Source of the DNA: Desulfovibrio sp.
Lineage (GTDB): Bacteria; Desulfobacterota; Desulfovibrionia; Desulfovibrionales; Desulfovibrionaceae
Direction: 5' to 3'
DNA length: 5,739 nt
Assembly: GCA_031281815.1 (NCBI GenBank)
Contig: JAITEY010000221.1
Span: 1 to 5,739, forward strand
Position 1 is the first letter of the stretch. The number at the start of each line of letters is the position of its first letter. Made by a program: the position numbers and the translations under genes. Shown one piece after another: positions 1-5,538 of this stretch. The notes under the pieces were generated by a model. It had not been told where the DNA came from, searched no databases, and was given only the letters and a program-made list of their open reading frames with translations.

Positions 1-1245
1 AACAATCCGGCCTGCGCCGACGTGGCCCTGGTAGACATGAACATGCCGGGCATGGACGGGCGGGCCGTGCTGGCCCGCCTGCGCGCCGTCAATCCCGCGC
101 TGCCCGTGATCCTGCTCACCGCTTACGGCACCATCAACTCGGCCGTGGAAGTCATGAAAAGCGGCGCCTTCGACTATCTGACCAAGCCCGCGGACAACGA
201 CGAACTGCTGCTTACCCTAATCAGGGCTTTTGAATACGGCCGCCTGCAGGAAGAAAACGCCCGCCTGCGCTCCGAACTGTCCGCGGACGATGCCGCGGAC
301 CGACTGCTCGGGACGAGCCGGGCCATGCGCAACCTGCGCGACCTTATCCGCCGGGCGGGCCCCAGCGAGGCCACCGTCCTCGTCAGCGGGGAATCCGGCA
401 CAGGCAAGGAACTGATCGCCGAAGCCCTGCACGCCTGCAGCGGCCGCTCCGGCAAAGCCCTGATCAAGGTGAACTGCGCGGCCCTGCCCGCACCGCTCCT
501 GGAAAGCGAACTGTTCGGTTATACGCGCGGAGCCTTTACCGGAGCAGTCAAAGACAAGCCGGGTCGTTTTCAACTGGCCTCGGGCGGAACTCTGTTTTTG
601 GATGAAATCGGGGAACTTCCCCAGGATCTTCAGGCAAAGCTGCTGCGCGCCATACAGGACCGCACGGTGGAAGCCTTGGGTTCCGTGCGCCCGACGCCGG
701 TAGATGTGCGCATGATCGCGGCCACCAATAAAGATTTGCGCAAGGCTGCTGCGGAAGGCAGCTTCCGCGAAGACCTCTTCTTCCGTCTCAATGTGTTGGA
801 AATCAAAGCTCCGCCCTTGCGTGACCGGCCGGAAGACCTCCCTTTGCTGACAAGCAGGCTGCTGGAAAAACTCTCCGCGAAAAACCGCAGGAAAATACGC
901 GGCGTCAGTCCGGCCTTTCTCGCCGCCCTCAGCGCCTATGCCTGGCCGGGCAACGTGCGCGAATTGGAAAACATCTTGGAACGCGCCCTTATCTTGAGCC
1001 GCTCGGATATGCTGGATACGGATTCCCTGCCTCCGCTCGCGGCCGTGTCCGATACCCCGCTCGGGACGGAAAAATCGCCTGCCGGGGAACAGCCGGCGCT
1101 TCCCCTGGAAGAGGCCGAACGCGAAACCCTGCTCCGGACCCTGGCCCGCTGCGGCGGCCACCGGGAAAAAACCGCCGCCGCCTTGGGCATCAGCCGGCGC
1201 TCGCTGCAGTATAAACTCAAAAAACTCAATCTGGTCAAACGCTGA
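1..1245 (+). CDS. NtrC-family sigma-54-dependent response regulator (5' partial)
   Basis: This is the cytoplasmic output protein of a two-component system. A sensor kinase phosphorylates its receiver domain, and its AAA+ domain then hydrolyses ATP to open sigma-54 promoters. The frame is open from base 1, so the true start lies upstream. The receiver's acidic-pocket start is missing, but the phospho-acceptor Asp in LVDMNMPG (bases 34-36), the conserved Thr of LLTAYG (118-120) and the Lys of LTKPAD (184-186) are present. The AAA+ domain follows, with Walker A GESGTGKE (388-411), the sigma-54-contacting GAFTGA loop (529-546), Walker B LFLDEIGE (about 592-615) and the REDLFFRLNV and WPGNVRELEN motifs. 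The C-terminus is a Fis-type helix-turn-helix (about 1129-1236) ending in ISRRSLQYKLKKL. All motifs look intact, so the protein should be active. The next gene begins 10 bases after the stop with no terminator between them, which suggests one transcript. The cognate kinase is probably just upstream, outside the window. The family call is very secure; the regulated targets are unknown. Confidence 0.97.
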   Translation, partial: NNPACADVALVDMNMPGMDGRAVLARLRAVNPALPVILLTAYGTINSAVEVMKSGAFDYLTKPADNDELLLTLIRAFEYGRLQEENARLRSELSADDAADRLLGTSRAMRNLRDLIRRAGPSEATVLVSGESGTGKELIAEALHACSGRSGKALIKVNCAALPAPLLESELFGYTRGAFTGAVKDKPGRFQLASGGTLFLDEIGELPQDLQAKLLRAIQDRTVEALGSVRPTPVDVRMIAATNKDLRKAAAEGSFREDLFFRLNVLEIKAPPLRDRPEDLPLLTSRLLEKLSAKNRRKIRGVSPAFLAALSAYAWPGNVRELENILERALILSRSDMLDTDSLPPLAAVSDTPLGTEKSPAGEQPALPLEEAERETLLRTLARCGGHREKTAAALGISRRSLQYKLKKLNLVKR

Positions 1246-1247
1246 GG
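1243..1247 (+). promoter_or_regulatory. Ribosome binding site for the STAS-permease gene
   Basis: TGAGG lies 8 bases before the GTG at 1256 and overlaps the stop codon of the regulator. It is the main sequence support for starting the permease at 1256 rather than at the internal GTG at 1424, which has no purine-rich tract before it. The overlap also suggests translational coupling to the regulator. Confidence 0.55.
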
Positions 1248-1255
1248 CCTTTGCC

Positions 1256-2584
1256 GTGCCGCCGCCTCCTCCTTTTCCGCGCACCTCCCCCGAGACGGCT
1301 TCCGGCCCGCGCGGCGTACGCGGGAGCACCCGTGAAGAATCGCCCGCCCTCGCGGGGACGCGCCCTTCCGGCGTACCCGAAGGCGCCCGTTCCTCCCCGG
1401 CGCGGTCGACAACATCCGCCTCGGTGCTCGCAGTTCAAGAAGGCGCGGTCCTCCGCCTTATCTTTGCCGGCGTCCTGACGGCCGAAACGTTGCATGCCTT
1501 GGAAAAGGCCGTGCCTGATGCCCTGCGTAACGCTCCGGCCGATGTGGTCCTTGACTTGAAGGGCGTGACGCGCCTGGATACCGCGGGCGCCCTGTTCCTG
1601 AACCTGACGCTCGACGGCCGGCGCCGCGCCGGGTACTCCTGCGTCCTGCAGGATCCTGGAGAACGCTTCTCTCATGTGCTGTGCATCGCCCGATTGCCTG
1701 CCGGAGACAACGAGGCAAACGTCCGGGCCCGCCTCAAAGAGGGCCGAGGGAGGCAGGGAGTCTCGGCCGGGGGGCCGGTCAGGCTCCTTATCGAATTTTT
1801 GGAACGCGTGGATGCCGCTCTGTCGGCAAGCCTGCGCTCCATCGGTGCCCTGGTCGGCTTTTTCGGGGCCTTTCTCTGCGTCGGTGGCGGCATGGTCAGA
1901 CATCCCGGCCGCATGCGTTTCACCTCCCTGGTCTTTCATATGGAGCAATGCGGCCTGCGCGCCGTGCCCATCGTCGCCTTGCTCACCTTCCTTATCGGTA
2001 TGGTGGTGGCCTACATGGGCGCGCAGCAACTCAGCATGTTCGGCGCGCAGGACTTCGCCGTCAATCTCCTTGAGGTCACCGTGCTGCGGGAAATGGCCGT
2101 GCTCATCACCTCCATAGTCGCGGCCGGGCGCACCGCGTCCTCCTTCACTGCCCAGATCGGGGCCATGACGGCCAACGAGGAAACGGCGGCCCTGCTGTCC
2201 ATGGGCCTTGACCCCCTGGCTTTGCTGGTCGTGCCGCGCGTGTCGGCCATGATCCTCTGCCTGCCCATGCTGGTGTTTCTGGCCGACATCTCGGCGTTGC
2301 TGGGCGGCGCCTGCGCCCTGCACTTCAGCCTGGATATGGACCTGCAAGCCTTTATTACCCGTTTTTACGCCGTGGCCAAACTGAAGCACCTTGTCGTCGG
2401 CTTGGTCAAGACGCCTTTTTTTGGCGCGGCCATAGCGCTTGTGGGTTGCTTTCACGGATTCCGGGCCACGCGCAACGCGGAGTCCGTGGGCTTTCTGACC
2501 ACGGTTTCCGTCGTGCAGGCCATCTTTCTGGTGATTTTGCTTGATGCCCTTTTCGCCCTGTTTTTCACCGCAGTGCGCATCTGA
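1256..2584 (+). CDS. mlaE: MlaE-family lipid ABC transporter permease with N-terminal STAS domain
   Basis: This is the inner-membrane permease of an MCE-type lipid transporter, with an MlaB-like STAS domain fused to its front. Residues 1-56 are rich in Pro, Arg, Ser and Gly and look disordered. Residues ~57-150 match a STAS fold, including the LDTAGALFL segment, where Thr109 sits at the position of the phosphorylatable Ser/Thr in anti-sigma-antagonist proteins. Residues ~185-442 are the MlaE (DUF140) permease, with the family's conserved block LREMAVLITSIVAAGRTAS and ...AQIGAMTANEE, followed by hydrophobic helices up to the C-terminus. In E. coli, MlaB and MlaE are separate proteins; STAS-MlaE fusions occur in other proteobacteria. 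The ATPase gene begins 14 bases after the stop. The GTG start is supported by TGAGG at 1243-1247. The true start could be internal, because the first 56 residues match no domain. The family call is firm; the transported lipid and the direction of transport are not visible. Confidence 0.93.
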   Translation: MPPPPPFPRTSPETASGPRGVRGSTREESPALAGTRPSGVPEGARSSPARSTTSASVLAVQEGAVLRLIFAGVLTAETLHALEKAVPDALRNAPADVVLDLKGVTRLDTAGALFLNLTLDGRRRAGYSCVLQDPGERFSHVLCIARLPAGDNEANVRARLKEGRGRQGVSAGGPVRLLIEFLERVDAALSASLRSIGALVGFFGAFLCVGGGMVRHPGRMRFTSLVFHMEQCGLRAVPIVALLTFLIGMVVAYMGAQQLSMFGAQDFAVNLLEVTVLREMAVLITSIVAAGRTASSFTAQIGAMTANEETAALLSMGLDPLALLVVPRVSAMILCLPMLVFLADISALLGGACALHFSLDMDLQAFITRFYAVAKLKHLVVGLVKTPFFGAAIALVGCFHGFRATRNAESVGFLTTVSVVQAIFLVILLDALFALFFTAVRI

Positions 2585-2587
2585 CGG

Positions 2588-2593
2588 AAGGAG
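2588..2593 (+). promoter_or_regulatory. Ribosome binding site for the ATPase gene
   Basis: AAGGAG lies 5 bases before the ATG at 2599, in the 14-base gap after the permease stop. This strong site argues that translation does start at 2599 and that the odd repeat-bearing N-terminal extension is translated. I see no in-frame ATG or GTG between it and the conserved ATPase core. Confidence 0.85.
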
Positions 2594-2598
2594 AAGAC

Positions 2599-3507
2599 AT
2601 GGTCGAGGAGGAACGCGGCAATCGTGACGGAGCGGAGGACCGGGAACAGCGGAAGTGTACGTTTGCCGGACGCAAAGAGGAATGCGGCAATCGTGACGGA
2701 GCGGAGGACATCGTCGTTTCCCTGCGCGGGGTGTGCAACCGCTTCGGCGACCACGCGGTCCACGATAACCTGGATCTGGACATACGGCGCGGTGAGATTC
2801 TCGGGTTGATCGGGGAATCCGGCGCGGGCAAATCTGTGCTCCTGCGCTCCATACTCGGCTTGCGACCTCCAAGCGCCGGGAGCGTCAGCATCATGGGTCT
2901 GGAGATGGGCAAGGCCGGAGAAAAGGAGAAAAACGCCGTGCGCAGGCGCTGGGGAGTGCTCTTTCAGGACGGGGCGCTGTTTTCATCCTTGAGCGTGGAG
3001 GAAAACGCGGCCTTTCCCCTGCGCGAGTTTACGCGTCTGTCCCCGGCGTTGCAGCGGAAAATCGCGCATTTGAAGTTGTTTCTGGCCGGGTTGCCCGCAT
3101 CGGCATTCGCCAAGTTCCCCGGTGAACTTTCCGGCGGCATGAGAAAGCGGGCCGGACTGGCCCGGGCGCTGGCCCTGGACCCGGACATACTGTTTCTGGA
3201 CGAACCGACGGCCGGCCTGGATCCCTTGTCCGCGGCCGCCTTCGACCGTCTTGTCCGGACTTTGCGCGACGACCTCAAGCTCACCGTCTGCGTGGTCACG
3301 CACGACCTGGACACCCTGTATGCCGTGTGCGACCGTGTGGCCGTATTGGCGGACAAGCACATCAGCGCCGTAGGTGACATAGCATCGCTGCTGCGCCTTG
3401 ACCATCCCTGGATACAGGAATACTTCAACGGTCCGCGCGGCCGCGCGGCTTCAAACAGCAAATCAGAGGAGCAGGTATGGAAATACGCGCCAAGTATCTT
3501 GCGGTAG
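2599..3507 (+). CDS. mlaF: MlaF-type lipid ABC transporter ATP-binding protein
   Basis: This is the cytoplasmic ATPase that powers the MlaE-type permease encoded next to it. The motifs are complete: Walker A GESGAGKS (residues 72-79), Q-loop Gln123 in LFQDGALF, signature LSGGM (177-181), Walker B ILFLDEP with catalytic Glu202, D-loop GLD (206-208) and switch His235 in VVTHDLD. The FQDGALFSSLSVEEN stretch is characteristic of MlaF-like ATPases. The protein has 302 residues, longer than the roughly 250-270 usual for the family. The excess is a charged ~37-residue N-terminal extension made of two copies of an 11-residue unit (EERGNRDGAED at 4-14, EECGNRDGAED at 27-37). The conserved core starts at residue 38 (IVVSLRGVCNRFG). 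The last 31 bases overlap the MCE gene in another reading frame. The ATG has a strong binding site, AAGGAG. Function and family are very secure; the role of the extension is unknown. Confidence 0.95.
   Translation: MVEEERGNRDGAEDREQRKCTFAGRKEECGNRDGAEDIVVSLRGVCNRFGDHAVHDNLDLDIRRGEILGLIGESGAGKSVLLRSILGLRPPSAGSVSIMGLEMGKAGEKEKNAVRRRWGVLFQDGALFSSLSVEENAAFPLREFTRLSPALQRKIAHLKLFLAGLPASAFAKFPGELSGGMRKRAGLARALALDPDILFLDEPTAGLDPLSAAAFDRLVRTLRDDLKLTVCVVTHDLDTLYAVCDRVAVLADKHISAVGDIASLLRLDHPWIQEYFNGPRGRAASNSKSEEQVWKYAPSILR
2608..2709 (+). repeat. 33-bp direct repeat pair within the ATPase gene
   Basis: Copy 1 is at 2608-2640 and copy 2 at 2677-2709. They differ at one base (AACGCGG against AATGCGG) and are separated by 36 bases. 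The period of 69 bases is exactly 23 codons, so both copies are read in the same frame and encode EERGNRDGAED and EECGNRDGAED. The arrangement equals about one and a half units of a 69-bp tandem duplication, or two copies of a dispersed element. The near identity suggests a recent origin or ongoing homogenisation. Confidence 0.93.
3433..3448 (+). repeat. 16-bp perfect palindrome
   Basis: The octamer CCGCGCGG occurs twice in tandem and is self-complementary, so the whole 16 bases form a perfect palindrome. In RNA it can fold as a 6-bp all-GC stem with a GGCC loop. It lies near the end of the ATPase coding region (GPRGRAA), 16 bases before the ribosome binding site of the MCE gene. It could affect translation of that gene, or it may simply reflect GC-rich Arg/Gly codons. 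Confidence 0.5.
3465..3471 (+). promoter_or_regulatory. Ribosome binding site for the MCE gene
   Basis: AGAGGAG lies 5 bases before the ATG at 3477, inside the coding region of the upstream ATPase. It fixes the MCE protein start and shows that the 31-base overlap between the two genes is real rather than a mis-called start. Confidence 0.8.
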
Positions 3508-4352
3508 GCGTGTTTACCTTGGCTGTATTCGCGGCGGCGACGGCCTTTGCCTTGTGGCTGGCGGACAAAAACATGGGTCGCGGGACCGCCGAGTACGACA
3601 TTTCTTTTACGGAAAGCGTCAAAGGGCTTTCAGTGAACAGTGATGTGCTGTTTGTCGGCATCCGCGTGGGCCGTGTCGAAAACATCACCATCAGCGACGT
3701 AAATCCGGGCGAGGTCAGGGTACGCGTCGTCATTGACGAAGACACCCCCGTCCGTGAAGATTCGCGGGCCAAACTGGACATGCGCGGCATCACCGGAAGC
3801 TCGATTGTTTCTATTTCGGGGGGGACGGCGCTCAGTCCCATCATGCGCGCCGCCGGCGGAGAAATTCCCGAAATACCGACGGAGCCTTCCACTCTGAGTG
3901 CGGTTGTGTCATCCGTACCGCAGGTGATGGCGAGAATGGAAAACCTGCTGTCCGACGCGAATATCGCGGCTGCGGGCCGCACCGTGCAAGCCCTGGGCAC
4001 CGTCATGGATGCGCTTGCCGCGCAGGCCGCGACAATAGAAGTCCTGCCGATGAAATACGCGACGGTCGCGGACCGCTTGAGCGCTCTGATTGCGAACATC
4101 GACGCCATGCTGGTCAATGATCTTGCTCCCGGTGTGGCGACTTTCCACAGCGCCATGCGGCGCATCGACGACACCATGCTCGGCATCGGACCGGGAATGA
4201 CGCAGTTTGCCGGCCAGGGGCTTGCTGAGCTGCGTCTGCTCACGGCGGACCTGCGCAACCTGACGCAGGCCGCAACGCGCGCTGTCCGCAAGCTGGAAAA
4301 CGATCCCAGGCGCTTTTTCTTCGGGGATCAAAACAAGGAATTCAACAACTGA
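3477..4352 (+). CDS. mlaD: MlaD-type MCE family lipid-binding protein
   Basis: This is the periplasmic, membrane-anchored substrate-binding subunit of the lipid transporter; MlaD relatives form hexameric rings on the MlaEF complex. It has 291 residues. A single hydrophobic anchor (about 7-28) follows the short basic start MEIRAKY. The MCE domain covers about 38-117 and shows the family pattern VKGLSVNSDVLFVGIRVGRV and later ITGSSIVSISGG. The remaining ~170 residues are Ala-rich and predicted helical, probably a coiled-coil or needle-like region. The ending LENDPRRFFFGDQN resembles the C-terminal tail common in single-domain MCE proteins. It is longer than E. coli MlaD (about 183 residues) and closer in design to MCE proteins that pair with an auxiliary lipoprotein. 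The start lies inside the ATPase gene and the stop overlaps the next start by one base, so translation is probably coupled. The family call is secure. Confidence 0.94.
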   Translation: MEIRAKYLAVGVFTLAVFAAATAFALWLADKNMGRGTAEYDISFTESVKGLSVNSDVLFVGIRVGRVENITISDVNPGEVRVRVVIDEDTPVREDSRAKLDMRGITGSSIVSISGGTALSPIMRAAGGEIPEIPTEPSTLSAVVSSVPQVMARMENLLSDANIAAAGRTVQALGTVMDALAAQAATIEVLPMKYATVADRLSALIANIDAMLVNDLAPGVATFHSAMRRIDDTMLGIGPGMTQFAGQGLAELRLLTADLRNLTQAATRAVRKLENDPRRFFFGDQNKEFNN

Positions 4353-4990
4353 TGAACGCCCACCGGAAAGCCCCCGTTTCTTCTTCTGCGTTGTCGCCGT
4401 TGATATTCCTGCTTATTCCGGCCTTCTGTCTTGCCGGGTGCGGGAGCCTGCTGAATTCCGGCCCGGCGCCGACGCGCCTCCTGCTCAAGCCGACGCTGCC
4501 CCATCACACGCCCGGCCGCACGGTAAACAAACAGCTCGTGGCGGCCGCGCCGACGAGCGGCAATATACCCGCCGGTGACGGCATAACCGTTGTCTTCAGG
4601 AACAGGGAAATACGTATGCTCGCCGCCGCGCGTTGGACGTCGGAGGTGCCGTTGCTGATACAACGCAGTCTGGTCGACGCGCTGGAAGCAACGGGAGGGT
4701 TGCGCGGGGTCGGTGACGACACGATGGGGCTGCAGGCCGACGTCCGGCTGCTGACGGACATCAGGGAGTTCGGCCTGCGCTGGGGAGAGGACGATGCCCT
4801 GCCCGTTGGGGTCTTCGCCGCCGTTTTCCGCCTTCTCGACCTGCGCACCGGGCGGATATCGGAATCGTTGCATGTTGAAACAACGGCGCCGGCGGCGGGG
4901 AAGAGCAACACCGATCTGGCCCTGGCCTGTGAAGCAGCCTTGGGCAAAGGGTTGGCGCAATGCGCCGCTTGGGTGCTCGCGGGGCTATGA
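4352..4990 (+). CDS. ABC-type transport auxiliary lipoprotein (PqiC-like, ABC_trans_aux family)
   Basis: This is a 212-residue lipoprotein expected to work with the MCE transporter encoded before it. The N-terminus is a lipoprotein signal peptide: basic residues (HRK), a hydrophobic stretch at about 15-26 and the lipobox LAGC with Cys30 as the lipidated residue. Residue 31 is Gly, not Asp, so outer-membrane sorting is expected by the E. coli rule. The mature protein has the family pattern around RMLAAARWTSEVPLLIQRSL (residues 88-107), followed by beta-rich segments such as LQADVRLLTDIREF and GVFAAVFRLLDLRTG. PqiC, the best-known relative, is an outer-membrane lipoprotein paired with the MCE protein PqiB. 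The ATG shares its A with the stop codon of mlaD (TGATG), and AAGGAA lies 11 bases upstream. It is the last gene before a terminator. The lipoprotein call is very secure; the family is likely from the motif and the context. Confidence 0.88.
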   Translation: MNAHRKAPVSSSALSPLIFLLIPAFCLAGCGSLLNSGPAPTRLLLKPTLPHHTPGRTVNKQLVAAAPTSGNIPAGDGITVVFRNREIRMLAAARWTSEVPLLIQRSLVDALEATGGLRGVGDDTMGLQADVRLLTDIREFGLRWGEDDALPVGVFAAVFRLLDLRTGRISESLHVETTAPAAGKSNTDLALACEAALGKGLAQCAAWVLAGL

Positions 4991-5027
4991 AGACGAAAAT
5001 CGGAAAACGGTTGACGTTCAAACAAGT

Positions 5028-5057
5028 AACGGGCTGCATCGGCAGCCCGTTTTGTCC
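5028..5057 (+). terminator. Rho-independent terminator, probably bidirectional
   Basis: A perfect 10-bp stem (5028-5037 with 5042-5051, core CGGGCTGC/GCAGCCCG) closes an ATCG loop. On the plus strand it is followed by TTTTGTCC, which ends the lipid transporter operon 38 bases after its last stop. On the minus strand the same hairpin lies 22 bases past the end of the RidA-family gene and is followed by TTACTTGTTT, so it probably serves both convergent genes. Confidence 0.88.
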
Positions 5058-5073
5058 TAGGTTCCAGCATCAA

Positions 5074-5526
5074 CTATTTGATGCCTATCGCCTCAATTTC
5101 AATCAGGGCATCCCTGGGGATACGGGCCACCTGCACACAGGAACGCGCAGGGGTATTTCCGGTAAAATAGGTACCGTATATTTCGTTTACCTTGCCGAAG
5201 TCGTTCAAATCTTTCAGGAAAATAGTTACCTTGACCGTTTTGTCGAGGGAACTGCCGCCTGCTTCCAGCACCGCCTTCACATTGTCCAAAGATTGTTTGG
5301 CCTGAGCTTCTATGCCTTCAGGCATCGTGTTGGTGTCCGGATTCAAAGGTATCTGGCCGGATGTAAAGACAAAATCGTTTACGGCGATACCCTGTGAATA
5401 GGGACCTATGGCTTTAGGCGCCTTGGGCGATGCTACGACGACGCGTTCAGCGGCAAAGGCCGATGAAGCGTTGAAAACCAGCAGAACAGCGGCCGAAAGC
5501 AGGAAAAACAGTTTTCCGGAAATCAT
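5074..5526 (-). CDS. Exported RidA/YjgF/UK114 family protein
   Basis: RidA-family enzymes hydrolyse reactive enamine/imine intermediates such as 2-aminoacrylate; related family members have other or unknown roles. The body (about 35-150) is very close to E. coli RidA and keeps the key positions: Tyr43 in GPYSQ (Tyr17), Ser56-Gly57 in TSGQIP, Arg128 and Cys130 in PARSC (Arg105 and Cys107), and Glu143 in IEIEAI (Glu120). The first ~25 residues are an added Sec signal peptide, with Lys5, a hydrophobic core LFFLLSAAVLLVF and an AFA cleavage motif before AERVV, so the mature protein should be periplasmic. The start is well supported: AAGGAGG lies 5 bases upstream and there is no Met near the cleavage point. 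The gene converges on the lipid transporter operon, shares its terminator and is visibly lower in GC than the upstream genes. Family membership is very secure; substrate and function in the periplasm are unknown. Confidence 0.95.
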   Translation of the reverse strand: MISGKLFFLLSAAVLLVFNASSAFAAERVVVASPKAPKAIGPYSQGIAVNDFVFTSGQIPLNPDTNTMPEGIEAQAKQSLDNVKAVLEAGGSSLDKTVKVTIFLKDLNDFGKVNEIYGTYFTGNTPARSCVQVARIPRDALIEIEAIGIK

Positions 5527-5531
5527 GTCGT

Positions 5532-5538
5532 CCTCCTT
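5532..5538 (-). promoter_or_regulatory. Ribosome binding site for the exported RidA gene
   Basis: Read on the minus strand this is AAGGAGG, a near-perfect Shine-Dalgarno sequence, 5 bases before the ATG at 5526-5524. It confirms that the signal peptide is part of the protein. Confidence 0.9.

Noticed and set aside
1306..1324. Hairpin CCCGCG/CGCGGG as a possible terminator between regulator and permease
   Set aside because: The 6-bp stem has a 7-base loop and no T tract, and it lies inside the permease frame. It looks like a chance product of high GC.
217..1329. 370-codon open frame on the minus strand
   Set aside because: It lies opposite the regulator, whose motifs are unmistakable. Its translation is Gly/Phe/Gln-rich with no family pattern, as expected of an antisense shadow in GC-rich DNA.
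2608..2709. Minimal CRISPR-like unit (33-bp repeat, 36-bp spacer, 33-bp repeat)
   Set aside because: The sizes fit, but there are only two copies, they lie in frame inside a well-supported coding region with its own binding site, the repeat has no clear internal dyad, and no cas gene is present.
1235..2872. 545-codon open frame on the minus strand
   Set aside because: It is a shadow of the GC-rich permease and ATPase genes. The translation is low-complexity His/Gly/Arg-rich with no domain, and both genes on the plus strand have complete motif sets.
3425..4291. 288-codon open frame on the minus strand
   Set aside because: It lies opposite the MCE gene. The translation is Ser/Arg/Thr-rich without motifs and has no convincing binding site.
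5067..5084. 7-bp inverted repeat (GCATCAA/TTGATGC) around the RidA-gene stop codon
   Set aside because: The stem is short and AT-rich, has no T tract and overlaps the coding end. The much stronger hairpin at 5028-5051 explains termination.
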